Under the pieces are notes generated by a model. That model made no database searches. It worked only from the letters and a program-made list of their open reading frames with translations, and was not told where the DNA came from. A stretch of 64,000 nt of DNA from Alcaligenaceae bacterium CGII-47 (GTDB taxonomy: Bacteria > Pseudomonadota > Gammaproteobacteria > Burkholderiales > Burkholderiaceae_B), in the NCBI GenBank assembly GCA_019166125.1, contig JAHTBO010000010.1, positions 1 through 64,000 on the forward strand. Direction: 5' to 3'. Each line of letters starts with the position of its first letter. Positions within the stretch are counted from its first letter, which is position 1. The position numbers and the translations under genes are program-made. Below are positions 26,693-38,205 of the stretch, in pieces.

Positions 26693-27226
26693 ATGTCACG
26701 TATCGCTAAATATCCCGTCGTCTTGCCCAAGGGCATCGAGGCGACGATCAGCGCCGGTCAGATCAGTATCAAGGGTCCTCTGGGCTCTCTGACTCAGGCT
26801 TTAACCGACAAGGTCCGCGTCCAGCAGGACGAAGGCCAATTAACCTTTACCGTGACCGATGAGTCTCGTGAGGCTAAGGCCATGTCAGGCACCCTGCGCG
26901 CGCTAGTTGCCAATATGGTAGCTGGCGTGAATACGGGGTTCGAGCGCAAACTTAATTTGGTCGGCGTTGGTTTCCGCGCCCAGGTTCAGGGTAACGCTCT
27001 CAAGCTTCAGTTGGGATTTTCTCACGATATCCTGCATACGATCCCCGAAGGGGTCAAGATCGAGTGTCCGACACAGACGGAAGTCATCGTCAAGGGCTCG
27101 AACAAGCAGGTTGTCGGGCAGGTGGCTGCCGAGATTCGTGCCTACCGCGAACCCGAACCCTACAAGGGTAAGGGCGTGCGCTACGCCGATGAACGGGTCA
27201 TCATCAAAGAAACCAAGAAGAAATAA
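26693..27226 (+). CDS. rplF: 50S ribosomal protein L6
   Basis: 177 residues with two L6 domains and the family end [21 protein letters not shown]6 is near the GTPase-associated centre. It has an AAGGAG SD, 12 nt after rpsH. Confidence 0.98.
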   Translation: MSRIAKYPVVLPKGIEATISAGQISIKGPLGSLTQALTDKVRVQQDEGQLTFTVTDESREAKAMSGTLRALVANMVAGVNTGFERKLNLVGVGFRAQVQGNALKLQLGFSHDILHTIPEGVKIECPTQTEVIVKGSNKQVVGQVAAEIRAYREPEPYKGKGVRYADERVIIKETKKK

Positions 27227-27247
27227 GCGCGCAGGCAAGGACGAATC

Positions 27248-27613
27248 ATGGACAAGAAACTCTCACGTTTGCGTCGTGCTACGGCGACCCGCCGCAAGAT
27301 TCACGAGTTGCGTGTACACCGCCTGTCGGTATATCGCACGAATCTGCACATTTACGCCAACATCATTTCGCCGGAAGGCGACCGCGTGCTCGTCAGCGCT
27401 TCGACGCTGGAACCCGAGCTGCGTAAGGAACTCGCCAGCCAGAAGGCCAACGGTGGCAACACCGCCGCCGCAGGCCTGGTGGGCAAGCGCGTCGCAGAAA
27501 AAGCCAAGGCTGCCGGTATCGAGCTTGTTGCTTTCGACCGCTCCGGCTTCCGTTATCATGGCCGCGTCAAGGCGCTGGCCGAAGCCGCGCGTGAAGCCGG
27601 CCTGAAGTTCTAA
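27248..27613 (+). CDS. rplR: 50S ribosomal protein L18
   Basis: 121 residues. The N-terminal basic segment ([20 protein letters not shown]) is typical of L18, and the C-terminus reads [21 protein letters not shown]18 binds 5S rRNA. It is in the standard order rplF-rplR-rpsE. Confidence 0.97.
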   Translation: MDKKLSRLRRATATRRKIHELRVHRLSVYRTNLHIYANIISPEGDRVLVSASTLEPELRKELASQKANGGNTAAAGLVGKRVAEKAKAAGIELVAFDRSGFRYHGRVKALAEAAREAGLKF

Positions 27614-27627
27614 GCAAGGAATTCCAA

Positions 27628-28149
27628 ATGGCTAAAGCACAAGGCAAGCACGCATCCGATCAGGAACGCGATGATGGCTTGAAGGAAAAGATGATCGCGG
27701 TCAACCGCGTCAGCAAGGTTGTCAAGGGTGGCCGGACAATGAGCTTCGCGGCACTCTCCGTCGTGGGCGATGGCGATGGTCGCATTGGCATGGGCAAGGG
27801 CAAGGCGCGCGAAGTGCCGGTCGCTGTCCAAAAGGCTATGGAGCAGGCCCGTCGCGGTCTGGTCAAGATCGCCCTGAAAAACGGCACACTGCATCACACG
27901 GTCGTTGGCAAGCATGGTGCCTCCAAGGTACTGATCTCGCCTGCCGCAGAAGGTACGGGCGTCATTGCTGGCGGACCGATGCGCGCGATCTTTGAGGTGA
28001 TGGGTGTGCGTAATGTCGTTGCCAAGAGCCTGGGCTCCAGCAACCCCTACAACATGGTTCGTGCGACGCTCAATGGTTTGCGTGCCTGCTCGACACCCGC
28101 TGAGATCGCCGCCAAACGCGGCAAGTCAGTCGAAGACATTCTGGGGTAA
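27628..28149 (+). CDS. rpsE: 30S ribosomal protein S5
   Basis: 173 residues. The S5 double-stranded RNA-binding domain contains [20 protein letters not shown], and the C-half has [20 protein letters not shown], ending EDILG. S5 supports decoding fidelity and the mRNA helicase function of the 30S. It has an AAGGAA SD. Confidence 0.98.
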   Translation: MAKAQGKHASDQERDDGLKEKMIAVNRVSKVVKGGRTMSFAALSVVGDGDGRIGMGKGKAREVPVAVQKAMEQARRGLVKIALKNGTLHHTVVGKHGASKVLISPAAEGTGVIAGGPMRAIFEVMGVRNVVAKSLGSSNPYNMVRATLNGLRACSTPAEIAAKRGKSVEDILG

Positions 28150-28152
28150 ATC

Positions 28153-28338
28153 ATGGCACAGAAACAAATCAAGGTTACGCTCGTGCGCTCTGTCATCGGC
28201 ACCCACAAGACTCACCGCGCCACTGTGCGTGGTCTGGGCCTGGGCCGTTTGAACAGCAGCCGCGTACTGGTTGATACGCCCGAGGTGCGTGGGATGATCC
28301 GCAAGGTGGATTATCTGGTCACGGTCTCGGACGTCTAA
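28153..28338 (+). CDS. rpmD: 50S ribosomal protein L30
   Basis: 61 residues, complete: [20 protein letters not shown] and [17 protein letters not shown]. This short bacterial L30 lies 3 nt after rpsE and 11 nt before rplO. Confidence 0.97.
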   Translation: MAQKQIKVTLVRSVIGTHKTHRATVRGLGLGRLNSSRVLVDTPEVRGMIRKVDYLVTVSDV

Positions 28339-28349
28339 GAGGAATCGAG

Positions 28350-28790
28350 ATGTCTCAAATTCAATTGAATACGCTCAAGCCCGCTGAGGGCGCCAAGCGC
28401 GCGCGACGCCGTGTCGGCCGTGGTATCGGCTCGGGCTTTGGCAAGACGGCTGGTCGTGGCCACAAGGGACAAAAGTCCCGTGCGGGCGGCTTCCATAAGG
28501 TAGGCTTCGAGGGCGGTCAGATGCCACTCCAACGCCGCTTGCCCAAACGTGGCTTTACGCCGATGGGCCGTCATCTGCATGCCGAGGTTCGCCTGTCTGA
28601 TCTAGAGGCCTTGCCCGTTGATGAGATCGATGTTCAGGTTCTCAAGGCAGCAGGTATCGTGGGCGAAATGGTGCGTTATGCCAAGGTCATCAAGACCGGC
28701 GAGCTAACACGCAAGGTTTCCCTCAGGGGTCTTACGGCATCGGCGGGTGCACGCGCCGCGATCGAAGCCGCCGGCGGTTCGCTGGCATAA
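28350..28790 (+). CDS. rplO: 50S ribosomal protein L15
   Basis: 146 residues. The Gly/Arg-rich N-terminus ([20 protein letters not shown], then [10 protein letters not shown]) is the L15 hallmark, followed by the globular C-domain. It is involved in late 50S assembly. SecY follows after 9 nt. Confidence 0.98.
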   Translation: MSQIQLNTLKPAEGAKRARRRVGRGIGSGFGKTAGRGHKGQKSRAGGFHKVGFEGGQMPLQRRLPKRGFTPMGRHLHAEVRLSDLEALPVDEIDVQVLKAAGIVGEMVRYAKVIKTGELTRKVSLRGLTASAGARAAIEAAGGSLA

Positions 28791-28799
28791 GGGGCAACG

Positions 28800-30125
28800 G
28801 TGGCTAAAGCTCAGACACGGGGTAAATCAAGCGGGGGCTACGGCGATCTCAAGCGCCGGGTTCTTTTCTTGATTCTTGCGCTGTTTGTCTATCGTCTCGG
28901 GACACATATCCCGGTGCCCGGCATCAACCCAGAGGCGCTCGCGGATCTGTTCAAGCAGAACCAGAGCGGCATTCTCGGGTTGTTCAATATGTTCTCCGGC
29001 GGCGCACTGGAACGCTTCTCGGTGCTGGCGCTGGGAATTATGCCGTATATATCGGCTGCCATTATCATGCAGCTGCTGGCAGTGGTCGTGCCCACGCTCG
29101 AGGCCATCAAAAAGGAAGGCCAGTCCGGACAACGCAAGATCACCCAGTACACGCGGTATGGCACGGTGTTCCTCGCACTATTCCAGGCGGTGGGGATTTC
29201 GGTCGCGCTGGAGTCTCAACCAGGTCTGGTGATTGAGGTGGGCATGATGTTCCGCTTCACCACCATCGTGACGCTGGTCACCGGCGCCATGTTCATCATG
29301 TGGCTGGGTGAGCAGATTACCGAACGTGGCCTGGGTAATGGGATTTCGCTGCTGATTTTTGCAGGAATCGTGGCAGGTTTGCCTGGCGCCATGGGCGGCA
29401 TGCTGGACTTGGTGCGCACGGATGCGATGTCGGTGGTCTCGGCGCTGTTTATCTTCGTTCTGGTGATTGCAGTGACGTACTTTGTTGTGTACGTCGAGCG
29501 CGGTCAGCGTCGAATCACAGTGAACTACGCCAAGCGACAGGTCGGCAATAAGCTCTATGGTGGACAGAGTTCGCACTTGCCCCTCAAGCTCAATATGTCT
29601 GGTGTGATTCCTCCGATTTTCGCCTCGTCAATCATTCTGTTGCCTGCGACCGTAACCAGCTGGTTCTCGGCCAACCCAAGCATGCGCTGGCTCGGTGACC
29701 TGGCTGCGGCATTATCGCCACAGCAACCGCTGTACGTGACTTTATATTCAGGGTTGATCATTTTCTTCTGTTTCTTTTATACGGCGCTCGTGTTTAATAG
29801 CCGTGAAACAGCAGATAATCTAAAAAAGAGCGGTGCCTTTGTACCGGGTATTCGTCCAGGTGAGCAGACCTCACGCTATATAGATAAGATCCTCATGCGG
29901 TTGACACTGTCAGGCGCAATCTATGTGACGCTGGTGTGTCTATTACCTGAACTGATGCAGATGCGCTGGAATGTTCCATTCTATTTCGGCGGTACGTCGC
30001 TACTTATTATTGTGGTGGTTGCTATGGATTTCATGGCGCAGGCACAGGCTTACATGATGTCTCAACAGTATGATTCGCTGCTCCAGAAAGCTAATTTCAA
30101 GGGTGCGGGCTTACCTATGCGATAG
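28800..30125 (+). CDS. secY: Preprotein translocase subunit SecY
   Basis: 441 residues with ten hydrophobic segments. It starts at GTG 28800 behind AAGGGG. SecY signature stretches include [20 protein letters not shown] and [20 protein letters not shown], plus the C-terminal loop [18 protein letters not shown] that contacts SecA and the ribosome. It forms the SecYEG channel. It has the usual position between rplO and infA. Confidence 0.98.
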   Translation: MAKAQTRGKSSGGYGDLKRRVLFLILALFVYRLGTHIPVPGINPEALADLFKQNQSGILGLFNMFSGGALERFSVLALGIMPYISAAIIMQLLAVVVPTLEAIKKEGQSGQRKITQYTRYGTVFLALFQAVGISVALESQPGLVIEVGMMFRFTTIVTLVTGAMFIMWLGEQITERGLGNGISLLIFAGIVAGLPGAMGGMLDLVRTDAMSVVSALFIFVLVIAVTYFVVYVERGQRRITVNYAKRQVGNKLYGGQSSHLPLKLNMSGVIPPIFASSIILLPATVTSWFSANPSMRWLGDLAAALSPQQPLYVTLYSGLIIFFCFFYTALVFNSRETADNLKKSGAFVPGIRPGEQTSRYIDKILMRLTLSGAIYVTLVCLLPELMQMRWNVPFYFGGTSLLIIVVVAMDFMAQAQAYMMSQQYDSLLQKANFKGAGLPMR

Positions 30126-30130
30126 AGATC

Positions 30131-30349
30131 ATGTCCAAGGACGATGTTATACAGATGCAAGGGGAGGTCCTCGAGAATCTTCCCAACACAACGTTCCGTG
30201 TCAAACTCGAAAACGGCCATACCGTGCTTGGCCATATATCGGGCAAGATGCGTATGCATTACATCCGGATTCTGCCGGGTGATACGGTCACAGTGGAGCT
30301 CACTCCCTATGATCTGTCTCGCGCCAGAATTGTTTTCCGCTCGAAATAG
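30131..30349 (+). CDS. infA: Translation initiation factor IF-1
   Basis: 72 residues, OB fold ([20 protein letters not shown], then [20 protein letters not shown]). IF-1 binds the A site during initiation. It follows secY by 5 nt, the usual betaproteobacterial order secY-infA-rpmJ. Confidence 0.97.
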   Translation: MSKDDVIQMQGEVLENLPNTTFRVKLENGHTVLGHISGKMRMHYIRILPGDTVTVELTPYDLSRARIVFRSK

Positions 30350-30380
30350 GCGGCCGGTCACAGGAAATTAGGAGTCAACC

Positions 30381-30494
30381 ATGAAGGTAATGGCATCAGT
30401 AAAGCGGATCTGCCGCAACTGCAAGATCATCAAACGTCACGGCGTGGTGCGTGTCATTTGCACAGACCCACGTCACAAGCAGCGTCAAGGCTAA
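30381..30494 (+). CDS. rpmJ: 50S ribosomal protein L36 (zinc-binding type)
   Basis: 37 residues: [20 protein letters not shown], then [17 protein letters not shown]. The Zn ligands of the C-plus form are present (Cys11, Cys14, Cys27, His33-type spacing). Residue 4 is Met instead of the common Arg. The SD is AGGAG, 7 nt upstream. It lies between infA and rpsM. Confidence 0.96.
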   Translation: MKVMASVKRICRNCKIIKRHGVVRVICTDPRHKQRQG

Positions 30495-30529
30495 TGGCCA
30501 TGACGCAACAGATTTAACAAGGAACAGTC

Positions 30530-30895
30530 ATGGCCCGTATTGCTGGCATCAACATTCCGCCGCATCAACACGCTGAAATCGGTCTGACCGCCATTTTTGG
30601 TGTTGGTCGTACCCGCGCTCGTAAGATCTGCGAGGCGTCGGGCATCGAGTACTCCAAGAAGGTCAAGGACCTTACTGATGCAGAGCTCGAGCGGATCCGT
30701 GAACAGATCGGCACGATTACCGTCGAAGGTGACCTACGCCGCGAAGTTCAGCTCTCTATCAAGCGTCTGATCGATTTAGGCACGTATCGCGGCATGCGTC
30801 ACAAACGCGGCCTGCCCGTGCGCGGCCAGCGCACGCGCACGAATGCACGCACCCGCAAGGGACCGCGTCGTGCAGCGGCCTCACTCAAGAAATAA
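30530..30895 (+). CDS. rpsM: 30S ribosomal protein S13
   Basis: 121 residues. [20 protein letters not shown] starts the helix-two-turn-helix domain, and the tail [20 protein letters not shown] contacts P-site tRNA. It has an AAGGAA SD and opens the alpha-type cluster rpsM-rpsK-rpsD-rpoA-rplQ. Confidence 0.98.
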   Translation: MARIAGINIPPHQHAEIGLTAIFGVGRTRARKICEASGIEYSKKVKDLTDAELERIREQIGTITVEGDLRREVQLSIKRLIDLGTYRGMRHKRGLPVRGQRTRTNARTRKGPRRAAASLKK

Positions 30896-30910
30896 TCAAG
30901 GACTGATAAT

Positions 30911-31309
30911 ATGGCGAAAGCACAAAGCGGCGCTTCGCGCGTACGCAAAAAGGTCAAAAAGAACGTTGCTGACGGCATTGCGCACGTCCACGCGTCCTTT
31001 AATAACACCATCATCACGATCACGGACCGTCAGGGCAATGCCTTGTCTTGGGCGACATCGGGTGGTGCTGGCTTCAAGGGATCGCGCAAATCCACGCCCT
31101 TTGCTGCTCAGGTGGCCGCAGAGACTGCCGGTCGTCTGGCACAAGAGTGCGGGATCAAGACACTCGAGGTTCGTATCAAGGGCCCAGGCCCGGGTCGCGA
31201 ATCCTCGGTTCGTGCCTTGAACGCGTTGGGGATCAAGATCTCCAGTATCTCGGACATTACGCCAGTGCCGCACAATGGCTGCCGTCCACCTAAGCGCCGT
31301 CGCATCTAA
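30911..31309 (+). CDS. rpsK: 30S ribosomal protein S11
   Basis: 132 residues. The family run includes [20 protein letters not shown], and the C-terminal [18 protein letters not shown] is invariant. It forms part of the 30S platform. SD AAGGA lies ~9 nt upstream. Confidence 0.98.
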   Translation: MAKAQSGASRVRKKVKKNVADGIAHVHASFNNTIITITDRQGNALSWATSGGAGFKGSRKSTPFAAQVAAETAGRLAQECGIKTLEVRIKGPGPGRESSVRALNALGIKISSISDITPVPHNGCRPPKRRRI

Positions 31310-31320
31310 GGGGAAGCATC

Positions 31321-31944
31321 TTGGCACGTTATATTGGACCTAAATGCAAGCTTTCGCGTCGCGAAGGCACCGATCTATTTCTCAAGAGCTCACGCCGTTC
31401 GCTGGACTCCAAGTGCAAGCTTGAATCCAAGCCAGGTCAGCATGGCCGCACCTCAGGTGCGCGTACGTCAGACTACGGTGTGCAGTTGCGCGAGAAGCAA
31501 AAACTCAAGCGTATGTACGGTGTGTTGGAAAAGCAATTCCGCCGCTACTTCGCCGAGGCCGACCGCCGCCGTGGTAATACCGGCGAGACACTCATCCAGC
31601 TGCTCGAGTGTCGCTTGGACAACGTCGTATACCGCATGGGCTTTGGCTCGACGCGCGCAGAGGCTCGCCAGTTGGTGAACCACCGCTCGGTCGAGTTGAA
31701 TGGCCGCACTGCCGATATTGCATCGATGCTGGTCAAGGCTGGCGATGTGATTTCCATTCGCGAGAAGTCCAAGGCTCAATTGCGCATCAAGGAATCGCTG
31801 GATCTAGCGACGGGCCAAGGCCTGCCGCAGTGGGTGGATGTCGATACGAGCAAGCTCACCGGCGTATTCAAACAAGCCCCGGATCGTCAGGATGTCGCCC
31901 GCGATATCAATGAATCCATGGTTGTGGAATTGTATTCGCGCTAA
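31321..31944 (+). CDS. rpsD: 30S ribosomal protein S4 (TTG start)
   Basis: 207 residues. The start must be TTG 31321 (TTG-GCA-CGT-TAT, read as [16 protein letters not shown]), because no ATG lies near the conserved N-terminus. GGGGAAG lies at SD distance. The S4 RNA-binding domain includes [20 protein letters not shown] and [14 protein letters not shown]4 nucleates 30S assembly and, in E. coli, represses the alpha operon. TTG could lower or tune expression. Confidence 0.97.
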   Translation: MARYIGPKCKLSRREGTDLFLKSSRRSLDSKCKLESKPGQHGRTSGARTSDYGVQLREKQKLKRMYGVLEKQFRRYFAEADRRRGNTGETLIQLLECRLDNVVYRMGFGSTRAEARQLVNHRSVELNGRTADIASMLVKAGDVISIREKSKAQLRIKESLDLATGQGLPQWVDVDTSKLTGVFKQAPDRQDVARDINESMVVELYSR

Positions 31945-31968
31945 TCAAGAGCGAATACGTTTTGATTG

Positions 31969-32000
31969 CAGCCCACTGTCTCATCAGAGTTAGTGGGCTG
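31969..32000 (+). other. Stem-loop in the rpsD-rpoA gap
   Basis: CAGCCCACT (31969-31977) and AGTGGGCTG (31992-32000) form a perfect 9-bp stem with a 14-nt loop. A smaller stem, TATTCGC/GCGAATA (31933-31939 and 31951-31957), precedes it across the rpsD stop. With no T-tract it is unlikely to end transcription fully; it may attenuate or process the mRNA between rpsD and rpoA. Confidence 0.45.
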
Positions 32001-32083
32001 TGCAGTGTTTATTGCCGGCTTGGCCGGTTTTCCCGTCAGCCTTATCGGTGTAACGAGCCGAGGGTATTGAACAAGGAACAGAA

Positions 32084-33073
32084 ATGTCTACACACGGTTT
32101 TCTCAAGCCACGCAGCATCGTCGTCGAACCCCTTAGCAAAAATCACGCGAAGGTTGTGATGGAGCCATTCGAGCGTGGCTATGGCCATACGCTGGGCAAT
32201 GCGCTGCGTCGTATCCTGCTGTCCTCGATGACGGGCTATGCGCCCACCGAAGTTCAGATCACAGGCGTCGTCCATGAGTACTCCACGCTGACTGGCGTGC
32301 GCGAGGACGTGGTCGATATCCTCATGAATCTAAAGGGGGTTGTGTTCAAGCTGCATAACCGTGACGAAGTCACCCTGCAGCTGAACAAGCAAGGTCCAGG
32401 CGAAGTCCGTGCCTCGGATATCGAGCTGCCGCACGACGTTGAAATCATCAATCCCAATCATCTGATTGCGACCCTGACTGATGCAGGCAAGGTCGAAATG
32501 CAGATCAAGGTCGAGCAAGGCCGTGGCTATGTGCCGGGCAATGTGCGCGCCTTGACCGATGACCGGTCGGCGACGATTGGCCAGATCGTGCTGGACGCCT
32601 CCTTTAGCCCTGTCAGTCGTGTCAGCTACGCCGTGGAAAATGCCCGCGTCGAGCAGCGTACCGACCTGGACAAGCTGGTGCTGGACGTGCAGACCAATGG
32701 CGTAATCACACCCGAAGAAGCCGTGCGCCAGTCCGCGCGTATCCTGATGGATCAGATCTCGGTCTTTGCCGCCCTCGAGAGCGCCAATAGCCCATCGCGT
32801 GGTGAATTGCCAGGCGATGCGCCGCAGATCGATCCTGTCCTGCTGCGTCCGGTTGACGATCTGGAACTCACGGTGCGTTCGGCCAACTGCCTCAAGGCCG
32901 AAAACATCTACTATATCGGTGATCTGATTCAGCGCACTGAAAACGAGCTCCTCAAGACCCCGAACCTGGGTCGCAAGTCGCTGAATGAAATTAAAGAAGT
33001 GCTGGCCGCACGCGGCCTGACGCTGGGCATGAAGCTCGAGAACTGGCCGCCAGTTGGCCTCGAGCGCCCATAA
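32084..33073 (+). CDS. rpoA: DNA-directed RNA polymerase alpha subunit
   Basis: 329 residues, standard length. The N-terminal domain has [20 protein letters not shown] (dimerisation and beta contact). The C-terminal domain has [20 protein letters not shown] and [20 protein letters not shown], which bind UP elements and activators. The SD is AAGGAA. It follows rpsD after a 139-nt gap containing stem-loops. Confidence 0.98.
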   Translation: MSTHGFLKPRSIVVEPLSKNHAKVVMEPFERGYGHTLGNALRRILLSSMTGYAPTEVQITGVVHEYSTLTGVREDVVDILMNLKGVVFKLHNRDEVTLQLNKQGPGEVRASDIELPHDVEIINPNHLIATLTDAGKVEMQIKVEQGRGYVPGNVRALTDDRSATIGQIVLDASFSPVSRVSYAVENARVEQRTDLDKLVLDVQTNGVITPEEAVRQSARILMDQISVFAALESANSPSRGELPGDAPQIDPVLLRPVDDLELTVRSANCLKAENIYYIGDLIQRTENELLKTPNLGRKSLNEIKEVLAARGLTLGMKLENWPPVGLERP

Positions 33074-33214
33074 ACACGATTTTCAGTACCCCTTGGCGCA
33101 TCCGTTCCCCACGGCGCGGATGTGCTACCGTTTCACCCCCCGGACCGCGGCATTGCCGATAGAAGATCCGGTTAACGCGGAAACCTCCGCAATAGACTCA
33201 ATTAGGAAATTATC

Positions 33215-33601
33215 ATGCGCCATCGTAGCGGCCTTCGTAAACTGAATCGTACCAGTAGCCATCGCCTGGCTATGTTTCGCAATATGGCCGTGTCTCTGCT
33301 AGAGCACGAAGCCATCAAGACCACCTTGCCCAAGGCCAAGGAACTGCGTCGCGTGGTCGAGCCCCTGATCAATCTAGCCAAAGAACCGACTCTGGCTAAT
33401 CGCCGACTGGCGTTTTCTCGCTTGCGTGACCGCGATATCGTGACCAAGTTGTTTAACGATATTGGGCCGCGGATCAAGGAACGTAACGGCGGCTACACAC
33501 GCATTCTGAAAATGGGATTTCGTCAGGGCGACAATGCACCGATGGCCTATATGGAGCTGGTTGATCGTGTCCCCGAAGTCGAGGCCGCTGAAGCCGACTG
33601 A
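33215..33601 (+). CDS. rplQ: 50S ribosomal protein L17
   Basis: 128 residues: [20 protein letters not shown], then [20 protein letters not shown] and the ending [21 protein letters not shown]17 lies near the tunnel exit. It is the last gene of the ribosomal block, followed after 23 nt by a classic terminator. The 141-nt gap after rpoA holds only a small hairpin (GCATCCG/CGGATG). Confidence 0.98.
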   Translation: MRHRSGLRKLNRTSSHRLAMFRNMAVSLLEHEAIKTTLPKAKELRRVVEPLINLAKEPTLANRRLAFSRLRDRDIVTKLFNDIGPRIKERNGGYTRILKMGFRQGDNAPMAYMELVDRVPEVEAAEAD

Positions 33602-33624
33602 ACGTCTTGCATGCCGGACACACC

Positions 33625-33651
33625 AAAGCGGGCCCTTAGGGCCCGCTTTTT
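33625..33651 (+). terminator. Rho-independent terminator after rplQ
   Basis: AAAGCGGGCCC (33625-33635), loop TTA, GGGCCCGCTTT (33639-33649) followed by further T. This is an 11-bp perfect stem that closes the alpha operon. Confidence 0.92.
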
Positions 33652-33696
33652 ATGGCGGCTTCGCTACAATGCTTGGCAACACGGAGATTTCAGCAC

Positions 33697-34140
33697 ATGA
33701 GTAGTGAACGCGACACCGATCCCAGGATGCCCGGGAATGTATCAGATATTCCATCAGATAGGCCCTTAGCCGATCAGCCCTCAGGCCTGCGCGATCAACC
33801 GGGCGTCGACGCGAACGATACGGTCATCGTCCTCACAACGGTACCCGATCTCTTGCTGGCCAAGCGCATTGCTCACCTGCTTGTGGAAGAGTATCTGGTT
33901 GCCTGTGTGAACCTTAGTGCACCGGGCCTGTCCATGTATATGTGGCAGGACAAGCTCGAAGGCACCGAAGAGCTCACCCTAACCCTCAAGACGACCGTCG
34001 CCTGTCTGCCAGCCTTGCATGCCCGTTTGTGCGGGCTACACCCTTATGAGGTACCGGAATTCCTGGTGCTGTCTGTCCAGGGGGGAGCCGTAGCCTATCT
34101 GGATTGGGTGGCTGCCCAAACAGCACTCAGGTCGGACTAA
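33697..34140 (+). CDS. cutA: Divalent-cation tolerance protein CutA
   Basis: 147 residues from ATG 33697 (GGAG upstream); the frame is open further upstream. The first ~45 residues are a Pro/Asp-rich extension not seen in short CutA proteins. The core has VLTTVPDLLLAKRIAHLLVE, the family 'ACVN' strand, MYMWQDKLEGTEELTLTLKT and HPYEVPEFLVLSV. CutA is a trimeric PII-like protein of uncertain function, named for copper tolerance in E. coli. It is followed by dsbD, as in E. coli and many other proteobacteria. Confidence 0.93.
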   Translation: MSSERDTDPRMPGNVSDIPSDRPLADQPSGLRDQPGVDANDTVIVLTTVPDLLLAKRIAHLLVEEYLVACVNLSAPGLSMYMWQDKLEGTEELTLTLKTTVACLPALHARLCGLHPYEVPEFLVLSVQGGAVAYLDWVAAQTALRSD

Positions 34141-34166
34141 CTAAGAAATTGAGAAATAGATTTTTG

Positions 34167-36233
34167 ATGCCCTGGAATAATAACTTGCGTGACATGACCC
34201 TGCGCGACATCGCTCGCATCACACGGCGTGCGATCGGATTCGCCAGGCGGGCGTTGACCGTCATCGTACTGACGATGGTGTTCGGACTAAGCGCTTCGGC
34301 GGCCGAGGACTATCTTGATCCTGCCCTCGCCTTCGTCCCCACCGCTGCGATGAGCAGTCCGCTGGAACTGGATCTGCATTACCGTATTGCGCCAGCCTAC
34401 TATATGTACCGCGAACGCTTCGAGGTGCAGATACACACCGAGTCTGGTGCCCGACTGCTCTACCTCCCGTCTGCATTGAGTCTGGAACCGGGCACGGATG
34501 CCCCATCCTATGCATCGGGACCGCTTCCAACTTGGCAGCGCGCTCCCATCCTGCCTAAGGGCATCGTCAAATACGATCCCACCTTCGAGCGCAATATGGA
34601 GGTCTATCATCGGCAGGTGACCCTACGGGTGCCTCTGGAGGCAGTGAATCAAACTTTGAATGTCACCGTAGTCGGCCAGGGGTGCGCCGATGCCGGGCTG
34701 TGCTATCCGCCTATGACGCAGACCCTGCGTCTGGTGCCGGTGGATGGCGGCTACCAGGCTGTCGGCGATCAGGTTGTGGCCAGCGTGCCACCGCCTACGG
34801 ATGAAGTGCAGCAAGCCACAGAGCCTACGGTTTCGGACACGCTACTGAACCTGGGTGACACCGGCATGGCCGAGTGGTTGTCGCAGGCGAGCATTTGGCA
34901 AATTGTTTTACTGAGCCTGGCCTTCGGTGCGCTGCTCTCGTTTACGCCGTGCGTGTTGCCCATGGTGCCTATTTTGCTTGCGATCATCGCGGGCGAGCAC
35001 CGAGTGCGCGGCGGGGGTGCAAGCCGCCTGCGTGGCTTTGGGCTGGCGGTGATTTTTGTCCTGGGCATGTCGCTGGTCTATACCGTGTTGGGCGTGGCCG
35101 CCGGCTTATTAGGCGCGGGCTTGGCAGCGTGGCTGCAGTCGCCCTGGGTGCTCGGCAGCTTTGCCATTTTGCTCGCCCTGTTCGCACTGGCGATGTTTGA
35201 TGTCTTTACCTTCCAGGTGCCCAGCGGCATGCAAAGCGCCTTGCAAAACCGTCTCGCCAAGGTGCCCGGGGGCCATGCCAGTGGCGTATTCGTCATGGGG
35301 ATGCTCTCGGCCTTGATTGTTGGGCCGTGTGTGGCAGCACCGCTGGCGGGCGTGCTACTGTTTATTTCACAAACTGGCGACACCGTGATTGGTGGCCTGT
35401 CCTTGTTTGCAATGGCCTGGGGCGAAGGCTTGCTCTTGCTGGCCGTGGGCGCAACATCGGGCGTGCTCCTGCCCAAGGCCGGTCCGTGGATGTCACGCAT
35501 CAAGGCGGCGTTTGGTCTGATGCTGCTGGCGACCGCCTGGTGGATGGCGCGCCCATTGCTCGTTGACGGTCTTTATGTCCTGGGGTGGGTGTTTTTTGCG
35601 CTCTGGACGGCAATCTGGTTGGGCGGCGGTGGACGTCACCCGGCGGCGTCTGTGAATGAGGCAGCAGAGGGCGTCCAGGATCGCCCCTTGTTCTTAGTCT
35701 GGCGCACCCTGGCAGCCATATTGGTGCTGTGGGCGGTTGCACAGTTCGCCGGACTGCTGGCAGGTGGCAGCGATATGCTGCGGCCACTGGCGCCGTTTAC
35801 CGTATCCGCCTCCAATGTGACCGGCGTGAGCGGCAGCGGGTCGGGCGTCGCCGTGGATACCGCTGCGATCCGGGCACGTTTCACGCGGGTCAATTCAATC
35901 GCCGAACTCGATGCCACCTTGGCGCAGACCAACCGAGCGGTCATGCTGGATTTTTATGCCGATTGGTGTGTGTCATGCCTGGAGATGGAGAAATTCACCT
36001 TTAGCAATGCGCAGGTCGCGCAGCAGATGTCAGGGATGTTGTTATTGCAGGCTGATGTCACCCGCATGAGCGACGAGGATCGCGCACTGCTCAAGCGCTT
36101 TGATCTATTCGGCCCCCCCGGAATCATTTTCTTTGGCCGCAATGGCCAAGTACGGCCCGACGCGCGGGTGGTCGGATTCATGAAGGCCGCAGATTTTTCC
36201 AAGGTGCTGGATCGCGTGTTAGGAGCAGGCTAG
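34167..36233 (+). CDS. dsbD: Protein-disulfide reductase DsbD (DipZ)
   Basis: 688 residues from ATG 34167; ATG 34194 is an alternative and neither has a strong SD. Order: signal peptide (ends SASAA near residue 46), periplasmic alpha domain with the Cys pair in GCADAGLCYPP, and eight hydrophobic segments with the two membrane cysteines (FTPCVLPM and GPCVAAPL). The C-terminal thioredoxin domain has CVSC (YADWCVSCLEMEKF). It passes electrons from cytoplasmic thioredoxin to periplasmic DsbC/CcmG-type partners, which fits the cytochrome maturation genes nearby. Confidence 0.95.
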   Translation: MPWNNNLRDMTLRDIARITRRAIGFARRALTVIVLTMVFGLSASAAEDYLDPALAFVPTAAMSSPLELDLHYRIAPAYYMYRERFEVQIHTESGARLLYLPSALSLEPGTDAPSYASGPLPTWQRAPILPKGIVKYDPTFERNMEVYHRQVTLRVPLEAVNQTLNVTVVGQGCADAGLCYPPMTQTLRLVPVDGGYQAVGDQVVASVPPPTDEVQQATEPTVSDTLLNLGDTGMAEWLSQASIWQIVLLSLAFGALLSFTPCVLPMVPILLAIIAGEHRVRGGGASRLRGFGLAVIFVLGMSLVYTVLGVAAGLLGAGLAAWLQSPWVLGSFAILLALFALAMFDVFTFQVPSGMQSALQNRLAKVPGGHASGVFVMGMLSALIVGPCVAAPLAGVLLFISQTGDTVIGGLSLFAMAWGEGLLLLAVGATSGVLLPKAGPWMSRIKAAFGLMLLATAWWMARPLLVDGLYVLGWVFFALWTAIWLGGGGRHPAASVNEAAEGVQDRPLFLVWRTLAAILVLWAVAQFAGLLAGGSDMLRPLAPFTVSASNVTGVSGSGSGVAVDTAAIRARFTRVNSIAELDATLAQTNRAVMLDFYADWCVSCLEMEKFTFSNAQVAQQMSGMLLLQADVTRMSDEDRALLKRFDLFGPPGIIFFGRNGQVRPDARVVGFMKAADFSKVLDRVLGAG

Positions 36234-36293
36234 TTTCGAAATCTGAGCGTCTGCTATCGGAGCCGCGATAGAACAGCGATCTATTGCAGCGGT

Positions 36294-36358
36294 CTGGCGG
36301 GGACTCTACGGGTTCTGGCACGCCTAAAGTCGCCGCTACCCGCAGAAGTCCCCGCCAG
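36294..36358. terminator. Long stem-loop between convergent dsbD and hemB
   Basis: CTGGCGGGGACT (36294-36305) and AGTCCCCGCCAG (36347-36358) form a perfect 12-bp stem. Pairing continues imperfectly inward (CTACGGGT against ACCCGCAG). It lies between converging genes without a long T-tract, so it could be a two-way terminator or a dispersed repeat copy. Confidence 0.55.
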
Positions 36359-36416
36359 GCCTACGCCACGGTGACGCGGTGACACGAAGAGCGGACGATC
36401 GTCGCAGGTCAGATTC

Positions 36417-38053
<1,637 letters not shown>

Positions 38054-38205
38054 GGTGAGATCCGAATAAGTGATGGTCAACGGCTATTGTATAATTTCGC
38101 ATTGAACTTGTTGCGCCGGTGTCCTGTAGCGGGGTGGTCAGGACCTGTGGCGCGGACGTGGTGGTGCCTGCCGCGCCATGTCGAATAGCGATCGTCGAGG
38201 ACTTC

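Noticed and set aside
38067-38095. TATAAT at 38090-38095 as the cytochrome c4 promoter
   Set aside because: The -10 is good but no acceptable -35 lies 16-18 nt upstream, so it is not listed as a feature.
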